Positions 18,506 to 26,588 of a stretch of 64,000 nt of DNA are shown in pieces. Numbering within the stretch: position 1 is the stretch's first letter; every line of letters begins with the position of its first letter. A program made the position numbers and the translations under genes. Under the pieces are notes generated by a model that saw only the letters and a list, made by a program, of their open reading frames with translations, did no database searches and was not told the DNA's origin. Source of the stretch: Planctomycetota bacterium (lineage in GTDB: Bacteria; Planctomycetota; UBA8742; UBA2392); contig JADLAK010000041.1 of NCBI GenBank assembly GCA_020848275.1, forward strand, positions 1-64,000, written 5' to 3'.

Positions 18506-21500
18506 TTATGCCCCCGCCAGGGCGGGCTCTTTCTCGCGCAGGTCGACGGTGACCTTGGTTGAGATGCCGGGCTCCTGCATCGTCACGCCATAAAGCATGT
18601 CGCAGGCCGTCATCGTTTTCTTGTGGTGCGTGATCACGATGATCTGCGAAATCCTGGCGTACTCCGCCACCAGTTCGCAGTAGCGGCCGACGTTGGCTTC
18701 GTCGAGCGGCGCGTCGACTTCGTCCATGATCGCGAACGGGGCCGGGTTGGTTTCGTAGATCGCGAACATCATCGCGACCGAGATCAGCGCGCGCTCGCCG
18801 CCCGAACGCATGCCAATCGGCAATGCTTCCTTGCCCGGGGGCTTGGCGATGATCTCGACGCCCGAGGTCAGCGGCTCCTCGGGGTTCTCCAAAATGATGT
18901 CCGCCGAGCCGCCGCCGAACAGCCGACGGAACAGGCGCTGGAAATTCGTGCGCACAGCCTCAAACGTCGCCACGAACATGCGCTTGGTTTCGCGCTCGAT
19001 TCGGGCAATCGCCTCGGCGAGCGTGCGCTTGGCCTTGATCAAATCCTCTTCCTGCTTGCTGTAGAAGTCGTTGCGTTCCTCGACGTCCTTGAGTTCGTCC
19101 ATCGCCTCGAGGTTTACGTTGCCGAGTTTGCGCAACTGGTCTTCCAGCGCCGCAAGTTCGGCCCTGGCCGTGGCTTCGTCGTCGCCATCGCGCGCGGCGT
19201 CGTACTCGCGATACAGCGTGTCGATGTCCGCGTTGTAGAGGTCCGCAAGGCGGCGGCGCACGGCGTCCATCTGCATGAACAGTCGATTTTCGTCCATGCG
19301 CGCCTGCGTCACGCCCTCGCGCTCCTCGTACAACTTCTGGTTCAGCTTCGTGACGCTGTCGCGGGCTTGCGCCACGCCGCTCTTGAGTAGCATCAGCGAG
19401 CCGTCGTCGGTCAGGCGGCGCGAGTTCAGCTCTTTATGTTCGCGTTCGAGTTCGGCCTGAACCTCGACACTGGCCTTGGCGTCGTGCTCGAGTTCGCGAA
19501 TCTGCTTCGAATGAGTCTCCGATTCCGCCGCGCCACGGGCGATTTCGTCGGCGTAACGCGTCAGCGCCTCGTCGATGCCTTTAAGAGATTCGTCGGCCTG
19601 TTTGAGCTCGGTCTTCAGCGTCGCTTCCTGCACGCGAGCGTCGGCGAGATTGCGCTGGGCGGCGCTGAGCGCCTCGCGGCGGGTTTCGGTTTCACTCGCC
19701 AGCGCGGCCAGGCGCTGCTCGCAGGCCGTTTTCTGTTCTTCCGCCTCTGCAATGGCGTCGGAAAGTTTCCCCAGTTTGGCGACGTCGGCCTCGATCTGGT
19801 TCTTGAACATGCGCTGCTCGGCCGCGAGTACGTTGCGCTCGTCAGTCAGGCGCGTGTGTTCGCGCCGCAGTGATTCAAGCTGCGCGCGTTTGCCCGCGGC
19901 TTCCATTGAGGCGTCGTATACGGCGCTGCGGAGCTCGCCGCCGCGTTTGTTGAGGCTTTCCTGCAGGGTAATCGTCGAGCCGAGGTCCGCCGCGGCGGAC
20001 TCGACTTCGGCGCTGAGGTCCGTCAGTTCGCGATCGAGGCGGTCGATTTCGGACTGCTGCGTGATCACGCCTGCGCGGCCTTCGCCAAAAGCGAGCGAGA
20101 AGTTGCCCGGCAGGCTGAAGAGTTCGCCCGTCGGCGTCACGATGCGATAGCCTTTCGCCCCTTTTTCGATCAGGCGGCGCGCGACGCTGCGGTCAGCGAC
20201 AAGCAGTACGTCGCCGACAAGCGCCGCCGCAAGGGCTTCAAAGCCCGGCGCGACTTTCACAGACTCCAACAGCGGCCCGATCACGCCGTGTCCGCCCGGG
20301 AATTTCGGCGCGGTGTCAGGCGCGGCGAATGCATCGCGCGCGATAATCGCGACGTTGGTGCTGCCGCGGCCTGCGAGCCAGTCAAACAGGTCGTGTGCAT
20401 GTTCGCGGTCGTCGACGACAATCGCGCCGCCGAGGTCGCCCAGCGTGCGTTCGAGCGCCGCCGCAAAGGCGAGGTCGATGCGCAGCTTGTCCGCAAACAC
20501 GCCGAGCACGCCGAAGCTTTCAGCGCGGCCGGAATCTTCGATCAGCGCGCGCGCGTTGTCGTCAAGCCCGTCGCGCATGGCGCGCATGCCCTCGAGCAGG
20601 CCCTTGCGCTCGGCCTTTCCGCCGCGCTTGAGTTCGAGTGCGTGTTTGCTGTTGCGAAGTTCCTGCGCGCGCGAAGTCAGCGGGCCGAGGTCGGCATCGA
20701 TCTTGGCGAGTTCAGACTTGAGTGAGGCCAGGCGCGCTTCTTCGGATTCGCGCGCCGCTTCGGCGGCGCCAAAACGCGTCGAGATGTCGCCCCATTCGCG
20801 CTCGCACTCGGCGCCGCGCGCGTCCAGCGATTCGAGCCGGCGGCGCGAGGAGCGGATATCCGCATCAAGGCGCATGCGTTCGTTAAGCCCCTGGTTGGCA
20901 CGGCCGATGGCGTCGAGCAGCGCGCTGCGCGTCTGTTTCAGTTCGGCCTCGGCGCTTGCGGCGCTCTCGCCCGATTCGCGTTCAACCTGCGCGAGTTCAG
21001 CCACGCGTTTAATGACGCCGGCCATCTCGGCGCGCAGGGTTTCGGCGCGCTGCGACAGGCTTGCGCGGCGCTGCTTGAGCGACGTGACCTGCCCGCGCAC
21101 GCGTTCAGCGGTGTCTTTCACCCGCGCGACCGCCTGTTTGAGACTCTCGATCTTATTGATGGCGTTCTCGCGTTTTGAAGCTTCCTGCGAGATCCGCATT
21201 TCGAGTTTGTGGACGGCGTCGCTGATGCGGCGGGATTCCGTCTCGGCCTGCGACAGCTTGGCTTCGGCGTCTTCGAGGTCCATCTTGGTCTTGGCGAGTT
21301 CGGCCTGGATGCCGCCTTCGCGTTCGCCGGCGGCGCTGATGGTTTCGAGCAGCTTTTCGCGCTGCTTGTCGAAGCGATGGAATTCGCCCAGCGACAGTTT
21401 GATGTGCACCAGCCGCGTGCGCTCCTTGATTTCGGTGTAGCGGAGGGCGCGGCCCGCCTGCGTCTTGATTTTTCTCAGTTGGCCTCGGACCTCATCGAGG

Positions 21501-22081
21501 ACCTGGGTCAGCGAAACGAGATTCTGCTCGACGATCGTCAGCTTGGCCTGCGCATCTTCCTGCTGCTTGCGCAGCACGCCCACGCCGGCGGCTTCCTCAA
21601 ATACGCGGCGGCGATCCTGCGGGTTGCTCTGGATCAAAGCGTCCATCTTGCCTTGCTCCATGATGCAGTATGCGCTCATGCCCGCACCGGTGCCCGCGAG
21701 CAACTCTTTCAAGTCGCGCAGCTTGGCGGGCTCGTCGTTGATCAGGTATTCCGCTTCGCCGCCGGTGTGCAGGCGGCGCGTGAGTTTGACGCGCGCGGCG
21801 GGAATTTTCAGCGAGCCGTCAGAGTTGTCAAAGGTGATGCTGACCTCGGCCTTGCGCGCGGCCTTGCGGTTGGCGCTGCCCGAGAACACCACGTCGGAGC
21901 CTTCCTTGGCGCGCAGGGCCTTGCGGCTGGCCTCGCCAAGCACCCAGCGGATGGCGTCAACGACGTTGGATTTGCCGCAGCCGTTGGGGCCGACGACGCC
22001 TGTGATGTTGGCTTCGAAGTCAAAGAGTGTGGGCTTGGCGAACGACTTGAAACCTTCAAGCTCCAAACGGGCAATGCGCAT
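18506..22081 (-). CDS. smc: Chromosome segregation SMC ATPase
   Basis: 1191 residues, the usual length. Compacts and organises the chromosome as a homodimer with ScpA/ScpB. Start ATG 22081 gives the invariant N-terminus MRIARLELEGFKSFAKP and has CGGAG upstream. Walker A is GPNGCGKSNV. Long heptad coiled coils (about 170-500 and 670-1010) flank a hinge (about 515-640, FGVLGVFADKLRID...GAIVVDDREHA). The ABC signature is MRSGGERAL and the Walker B/D-loop is AIMDEVDAPLDEANV. scpA and scpB are not in the window. Confidence 0.97.
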   Translation of the reverse strand: MRIARLELEGFKSFAKPTLFDFEANITGVVGPNGCGKSNVVDAIRWVLGEASRKALRAKEGSDVVFSGSANRKAARKAEVSITFDNSDGSLKIPAARVKLTRRLHTGGEAEYLINDEPAKLRDLKELLAGTGAGMSAYCIMEQGKMDALIQSNPQDRRRVFEEAAGVGVLRKQQEDAQAKLTIVEQNLVSLTQVLDEVRGQLRKIKTQAGRALRYTEIKERTRLVHIKLSLGEFHRFDKQREKLLETISAAGEREGGIQAELAKTKMDLEDAEAKLSQAETESRRISDAVHKLEMRISQEASKRENAINKIESLKQAVARVKDTAERVRGQVTSLKQRRASLSQRAETLRAEMAGVIKRVAELAQVERESGESAASAEAELKQTRSALLDAIGRANQGLNERMRLDADIRSSRRRLESLDARGAECEREWGDISTRFGAAEAARESEEARLASLKSELAKIDADLGPLTSRAQELRNSKHALELKRGGKAERKGLLEGMRAMRDGLDDNARALIEDSGRAESFGVLGVFADKLRIDLAFAAALERTLGDLGGAIVVDDREHAHDLFDWLAGRGSTNVAIIARDAFAAPDTAPKFPGGHGVIGPLLESVKVAPGFEALAAALVGDVLLVADRSVARRLIEKGAKGYRIVTPTGELFSLPGNFSLAFGEGRAGVITQQSEIDRLDRELTDLSAEVESAAADLGSTITLQESLNKRGGELRSAVYDASMEAAGKRAQLESLRREHTRLTDERNVLAAEQRMFKNQIEADVAKLGKLSDAIAEAEEQKTACEQRLAALASETETRREALSAAQRNLADARVQEATLKTELKQADESLKGIDEALTRYADEIARGAAESETHSKQIRELEHDAKASVEVQAELEREHKELNSRRLTDDGSLMLLKSGVAQARDSVTKLNQKLYEEREGVTQARMDENRLFMQMDAVRRRLADLYNADIDTLYREYDAARDGDDEATARAELAALEDQLRKLGNVNLEAMDELKDVEERNDFYSKQEEDLIKAKRTLAEAIARIERETKRMFVATFEAVRTNFQRLFRRLFGGGSADIILENPEEPLTSGVEIIAKPPGKEALPIGMRSGGERALISVAMMFAIYETNPAPFAIMDEVDAPLDEANVGRYCELVAEYARISQIIVITHHKKTMTACDMLYGVTMQEPGISTKVTVDLREKEPALAGA

Positions 22082-22180
22082 GGTGAACTCCGTGAGGGAA
22101 AACTGTACCCCCAAAAATCGGCCTTCCGAGGCCGAAAACTTGCCTTTTTCTGCCCAAAATTCGGGCCATATCGCGTTCGC

Positions 22181-22203
22181 GGACACGCTGCCGCGTGTCC
22201 CTA
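22181..22203. repeat. GTAGGGACACGC-type palindrome supplying a stop codon
   Basis: Stem GGACACGC/GCGTGTCC with loop TGCC as read on the plus strand. On the minus strand it starts TAGGGACACGC, and that TAG (22203-22201) is the stop of the ABC permease gene. It lies between the smc start and the permease end. Confidence 0.85.
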
Positions 22204-23919
22204 CGAAACCGCTTCCTGGGCCGGGTCCAAGGTCGTAAGTCGCGCCCCGGACCAGTGGATCAACAACTCAACTTCCGCCCACAAGAGTCCGCCGGTGATC
22301 AAACCCACGATTGGCAGCGTCCCGATGCCGCCAAACTGGTAGCCCAAGTAGCCCAAAGGCGCCGCAATCGCCGCCACGGGCAAAATGCATAAACTGGCTC
22401 CCACCAAGCGGATAAATGCCATCAGCATGTTGCGGCCCGCGGCCTCGACGCCCGCCTGCGGCCGCGGCATCAGCCACGAAGGCATCAACACCGCCCCCGC
22501 GCCCTCAAGGGTGAACGACAGCGCCGTGACCATGGTCAGGATCGGCAAAACGGCTGCGGCGAGGCAGGCGCGGTCGATGATCGGGAAGGGTTTGCGCACC
22601 GGCCCGTTGACCAGCACCACGCCAATGACCAGCAGCGCCGCCTGGTAAAAAGCGATGTAGGCCGTGCAGGCCCATACACCCCCGCGGATGATGTCGCGGC
22701 CCGGCACCGGGAAAGACTTCAGCAGGTCGATGCGCTGGAGCTCGCCGCGCACGTCGTGGGGAAACAGCGCCGGGCCCATCATCGGCAGCATGATCTCGAT
22801 CATGCCAATCACGATCAGCGGCGCGATCCAGGCGCCGCGCGCGTTGCTGCCCACAGCCATCGAAACGCCAAAGGCCAGCGCGGGCATCAGCAGCGTCAGC
22901 ACCAGCACCAGCGTGCGCGACGACGTCTGGCGCAGTAGTGAGGTTATGCTCTTCCACGCAAACGCGCGCCAGTGCGGGCCCGCGGGCGCAAGCTTAAACG
23001 GCGTGCGCTTGGCTTTTTCGGTCGCCGGCGCCAAGCCCATAGCGCGGCCGGCGCGGAAGTTTTCGACCCAGCGGCCGACTTTCTGCGCGCGCGCAATCGC
23101 GGCTTCTTCCCACGGGCTATCCAGCAGCCACACCAGTCCCCAGAATGCGGCAATCAAGGCCACGACAAAACTTGCGGCGGTCGCAAACGTCTCGGGCGAC
23201 GTCGCCGTCGGCATGGCCGCCATCAGCCGAAAGGGCGACATCACGTCGCTGAGCGGGCTGGAATTCAGGGCGGCGCGGATCTGCTCGACGAAATCGGCGG
23301 GCGAAGAAATCGCGTCGGGCACCAACTGCGCCGCAAGGCCGATGTTCGCCAGTCCAGCGCACGCCAGCAAAACCGCCGGCAGGCGCGCGATCCAGGCGCC
23401 AAAGCGCACGCCCGACAGGCGCGCGGTCAGCAGCACAAAGGCCATGCGGCTGGCCACGATGAAATTGAAAAGCAAATACGTCGCCGGGATCGTGAAGTAG
23501 GCAAAGCCGCCGCGCGCGCCCATCAGGCCAAAGAACACCGAGATAAAAATCAATTGCGGCTGCACGCGCAGCATGCTGAAGGCGACGAGGCGGCGGCGCG
23601 AAATCGGCGCCTGCAGCAGCAGCGTGGCTTCACTTTCGGTGAACGTCGGCGCGCCGGCGCTGACGGCGCCAAACCAGCTCGTGCACGTCAAAAAGAAGAT
23701 GCCGAGCTCGAGCATGAGCGGCATCAACGCGTCTATGCGGCTGAATTCCTGCGCGGTGCGGGCGGATTTTGGCGCAATGAAGCCGGAAAAACTTATGCCC
23801 AGGTAGAGCGCGAAGACCACAAAGGGCACGAGGTAACGCGGCTCGCGCATGCGCGAAACCATGAAGCGCGTGCGATTAGCGAAGGTTCGTGTGACCAGAT
23901 AGAGCAGCGCCGAGTTCAA
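22201..23919 (-). CDS. ABC exporter permease subunit
   Basis: 572 residues with about 12 hydrophobic segments, the first near residue 30 (YLVPFVVFALYLGISFSGF). The proposed start is TTG 23919, whose bases overlap the TGA stop of the 47-residue ORF upstream (TTGA), a coupling arrangement. Reading further upstream gives an Arg/Gln-rich, non-membrane leader that looks non-coding. It pairs with the ATPase at 24056-24808. The substrate is unknown; ABC-2-like exporters of this size are common in Planctomycetota. Its TAG stop is provided by a dispersed palindrome (22181-22203), so the original C-terminus may have been longer. Confidence 0.75.
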   Translation of the reverse strand: MNSALLYLVTRTFANRTRFMVSRMREPRYLVPFVVFALYLGISFSGFIAPKSARTAQEFSRIDALMPLMLELGIFFLTCTSWFGAVSAGAPTFTESEATLLLQAPISRRRLVAFSMLRVQPQLIFISVFFGLMGARGGFAYFTIPATYLLFNFIVASRMAFVLLTARLSGVRFGAWIARLPAVLLACAGLANIGLAAQLVPDAISSPADFVEQIRAALNSSPLSDVMSPFRLMAAMPTATSPETFATAASFVVALIAAFWGLVWLLDSPWEEAAIARAQKVGRWVENFRAGRAMGLAPATEKAKRTPFKLAPAGPHWRAFAWKSITSLLRQTSSRTLVLVLTLLMPALAFGVSMAVGSNARGAWIAPLIVIGMIEIMLPMMGPALFPHDVRGELQRIDLLKSFPVPGRDIIRGGVWACTAYIAFYQAALLVIGVVLVNGPVRKPFPIIDRACLAAAVLPILTMVTALSFTLEGAGAVLMPSWLMPRPQAGVEAAGRNMLMAFIRLVGASLCILPVAAIAAPLGYLGYQFGGIGTLPIVGLITGGLLWAEVELLIHWSGARLTTLDPAQEAVS

Positions 23920-24059
23920 CGGGTCGTTCTCGCCATGGTGAATTTGTTGTCGTTGCGCACGAAAATCGTCCACGAATACTTCGTCGTGTCCTTGGCCTTG
24001 GGCTGAGGCGCGACGGGCTGCGTGCGGCGGGAACGCGAACGCGGCTTGCGTGTGCTCAT
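23916..24059 (-). CDS. Small basic ORF (47 aa) coupled between ABC ATPase and permease
   Basis: 47 residues, beginning MSTRKPRSRSRRTQPVAP and ending NDNKFTMARTTR. It has a good ribosome site (AGGAG six bases before ATG 24059). Its ATG overlaps the ATPase stop (ATGA), and its stop overlaps the permease TTG start (TTGA). About a quarter of residues are Arg/Lys. No signal peptide or membrane helix. It may be a real small subunit or a translated linker that couples ATPase and permease synthesis. No homologue recognised. Confidence 0.55.
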   Translation of the reverse strand: MSTRKPRSRSRRTQPVAPQPKAKDTTKYSWTIFVRNDNKFTMARTTR

Positions 24060-24808
24060 GTTTTCTCCTGTGGCGGGTTTGTCGGCGGGAATTCACTGGC
24101 GCCGGTAATGCGCAAAAAGACTTCCTCGAGGTCGGCCTTGGCGCCGATGCTCGCTTTGAGTTCGTCCATGCGGCCAATGGCCGCAATGTGGCCCTGCACC
24201 AGCACCAACACGCGGTTGGAAATTTCCTCGACCAGGCTGAGCAGGTGGCTTGAGACGATCACGGCCGTGCCCGCGTCGGCTCGGGCGCGAATGGTGCGCT
24301 TCATGCGCCTGATCGCCACGGGGTCGAGCCCCGTCAGCGGCTCGTCCAGCAGCAGCGCCTTGGGCGCGTGCAGCAGCGCACATGCGGCGGCAAGCTTTTG
24401 CTTCATGCCGCGCGACAGCGCGCCGGGCAACGCGTCTTCTTTGCCGCCGAGTTCCATCTCGGCAATAAGGGCCGTCGCCTTGGGCTCGACGTCGTCGGTG
24501 CCATAAAGACGGCCGAAGAAACGCAGGTGCTCGCGCACAGTCAGGTAATCGAACAGCCGCGGCTCGTCGGAAACGAAGGCGAGTTCGCGCTTGGCCGCAA
24601 GCGGATTGGCGCGCACGTCGTGGCCAGCGATGGTGATGTGGCCAAGCGTCGGCGGGATGATGCCGGCAATGGCGCGCAGCGTCGTGGTCTTGCCCGCGCC
24701 GTTGGGACCGACGAGCCCGAGGATTTCGCCTGCATCAACGCGAAACGAGATGCGGTTTACCGCACACGTCTCCGCGTAGTACTTGCTGAATTCCTGGACT
24801 TCGATCAA
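24056..24808 (-). CDS. ABC exporter ATP-binding protein
   Basis: 250 residues. Walker A GPNGAGKTT, signature LSRGMKQKL, Walker B ALLLDEPLTGLDP and switch His in VSSHLL are all present. The RGMKQKL form and long C-terminal helix (about 205-245) are typical of ABC-2 exporters such as the NatA/CcmA/YhaQ-like groups. Forms an operon with the small ORF and the permease (24808 to 22201, all overlapping). Confidence 0.92.
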   Translation of the reverse strand: MIEVQEFSKYYAETCAVNRISFRVDAGEILGLVGPNGAGKTTTLRAIAGIIPPTLGHITIAGHDVRANPLAAKRELAFVSDEPRLFDYLTVREHLRFFGRLYGTDDVEPKATALIAEMELGGKEDALPGALSRGMKQKLAAACALLHAPKALLLDEPLTGLDPVAIRRMKRTIRARADAGTAVIVSSHLLSLVEEISNRVLVLVQGHIAAIGRMDELKASIGAKADLEEVFLRITGASEFPPTNPPQEKT

Positions 24809-24953
24809 GGCCCGCCCCCGCCGGTTATTAGCAAACTCGCCGACGCGGCTTTCGCGGTGTCAGCGATGTGCACAACCCGGTTAAGAAGGCGGAGATTCTA
24901 GGCGGGAAAGGGGTATGTCAGTTTACGTCAATTGAATGTGGATAACGTGGGGA

Positions 24954-26471
24954 CTACCCATCGCCGGGGTTGCCGGCCGCGAGCTTGGCTAAGTCGACCT
25001 TGCGGTAGTTGAAACCGAGGTCGGCGGCGAGCGCAAACGCCTCTTTTGCGCGCACGCAGAACCCCAATACCTCGCGGGGTCCCATGCCACGCACCCACAG
25101 GTGGCGCAAAATGTCGCTGATGTCGGTCGATGGCAGCGTTTCGTCGCCCTCGGAAATCACGTTGCCGGCGTCGTTGCGCAGGCTCCAGGCCAGCCGCACT
25201 TCGCCCTTGTTGCCATCGGGGTCCGGGTTGCCGGGGGTGGGAACGCCGTAGAGGCCCGAAGTCCCGCGCTCGGCGCGTTTGACGACCTCGCAACGCACAC
25301 GAAACGGCAGCGGGTAGGGTTTTACTGGGCGGCCGGTTTCGCGGTCGACGGCGTTTTCCGAAAACGGGTCGATCACGAGGTTGAGGCTGGAAATCAAAAA
25401 GCGCTTGGCGCCGGGGCCGTAAATCGCGACGCGGTAGAGCTCTTCGTCGAACATGATGATCACGTTGCTGCGCGGCCGAATCGTCACCTTCACGTTTTCG
25501 ATAGCGTCCTGGATCTGGCGCAGGGACATCTCGCGCACGCCCGTCGGGGTGACGATGATTTTGTGGGGCCCGTCCGCGCGCACTCGGCAGGGGATATTCG
25601 CCGCGGCCAGTTCCTTATCGAGTTCCTTGACGACCTCGGGCACGAGTTCGACTGAAAGCGGGTAGATGGTTTCTTTTACCTGGCCGGTCGCTTCGTCGAT
25701 GATGTCACGCGAAAGCGGAAGTTCGATCGTGTCGGCGATCAGGTCATCGGCCGACGCTGACGACGTGATCTGGAAACCCTCGCGCAGGATGTAGCCGATG
25801 CGGCCCGCGGTCTCGCGCTTTTCAAGCAGCGGCAGCGTCCCGGGCGGCAACTCTTTGCCCTCGGAATCGCGCCAGGGTTCGCCGGGCTCGGGAATGTGCG
25901 GCAGGTAGCCGCCCCGGAAGTACGCCACGGTACGGCCCGCCGAATTGCGGATCGGCGTCGGGTACATGTAGCCGCCGCTGATGTCCGTCGCATCGCCCAC
26001 AAGCACCACGCGCACGGGCATGTGCGCGCCGGGGTGGGCATCCACGGGCATGCCCAGCGACTCAAACTTGACCGAAGCCAGGTGGCCAACCGCGGAGTTT
26101 TCTTCCTGCAACTGCACTTCGTCCCAGCCGTTCTTTTCCATCAGTTCGACGGCAAGGTCCACCGCGGCCTTATGAAACGCGCCGTTGTCGCCCGTCAGGT
26201 TGAGACGGAAGACGACGCCGTCGCCGCTGAGTTCGTGGCCGTTGAGCTTGACATTGCGTGGCTCGATGTAATTCACGAGGCCGACGCGTAATTGCTCGTA
26301 GCGCCGGATGAATTGCTCGGCGGTTTTGGCGTCGTGTTTGATGCCGCCAATCGTCGGGCCGTCGGTCGGCTCGGGGCCGGGTTCCGGCTTGTCCTTCGGA
26401 GGCGTGGTTGCGCACGCCGCCAGAACAATGAATGAAAGGATCGCGAGTAACTGAAAATTACGAAGCATCAT
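24954..26471 (-). CDS. Large lipoprotein, unknown function
   Basis: 505 residues. The start ATG 26471 opens a lipoprotein signal (MMLRNFQLLAILSFIVLAAC, lipobox LAAC), then a Pro-rich linker. The body (about 45-505) has no recognised domain; it alternates beta-rich segments such as RVVLVGDATDI and VIIMFDEELYRVAIYG. A promoter-like GCTATACT lies on the minus strand at 26510-26503, about 32 bases before the start. Probably an outer-envelope lipoprotein. The upstream gap to 26584 contains two inverted palindromes. Confidence 0.8.
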   Translation of the reverse strand: MMLRNFQLLAILSFIVLAACATTPPKDKPEPGPEPTDGPTIGGIKHDAKTAEQFIRRYEQLRVGLVNYIEPRNVKLNGHELSGDGVVFRLNLTGDNGAFHKAAVDLAVELMEKNGWDEVQLQEENSAVGHLASVKFESLGMPVDAHPGAHMPVRVVLVGDATDISGGYMYPTPIRNSAGRTVAYFRGGYLPHIPEPGEPWRDSEGKELPPGTLPLLEKRETAGRIGYILREGFQITSSASADDLIADTIELPLSRDIIDEATGQVKETIYPLSVELVPEVVKELDKELAAANIPCRVRADGPHKIIVTPTGVREMSLRQIQDAIENVKVTIRPRSNVIIMFDEELYRVAIYGPGAKRFLISSLNLVIDPFSENAVDRETGRPVKPYPLPFRVRCEVVKRAERGTSGLYGVPTPGNPDPDGNKGEVRLAWSLRNDAGNVISEGDETLPSTDISDILRHLWVRGMGPREVLGFCVRAKEAFALAADLGFNYRKVDLAKLAAGNPGDG

Positions 26472-26502
26472 CAGGACCGTCGGGCACGCCCAGGGAGGGC
26501 TT

Positions 26503-26510
26503 AGTATAGC
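26503..26510 (-). promoter_or_regulatory. -10-like element GCTATACT
   Basis: TATACT preceded by GC, 32 bases before the lipoprotein start. The same octamer, or GCTATAAT, precedes several other genes in the window (40217, 49270, 56790), which supports a housekeeping-promoter reading. No clear -35 is visible. Confidence 0.4.
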
Positions 26511-26515
26511 AGGTT

Positions 26516-26588
26516 GTAGGGACACGCGGCAGCGTGTCCGCGAATACCCAAGAAGCGTCCGGGGGACACGCTGCCGCGTGTCCCTACG
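26516..26588. repeat. Pair of inverted GTAGGGACACGC-type palindromes
   Basis: Copy A at 26516-26542 (stem GGACACGC/GCGTGTCC, loop GGCA) and copy B at 26560-26588 in the opposite orientation, 17 bases apart. Copy B on the minus strand provides the TAG stop of the NrdD-like gene (26586-26584). Confidence 0.88.
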
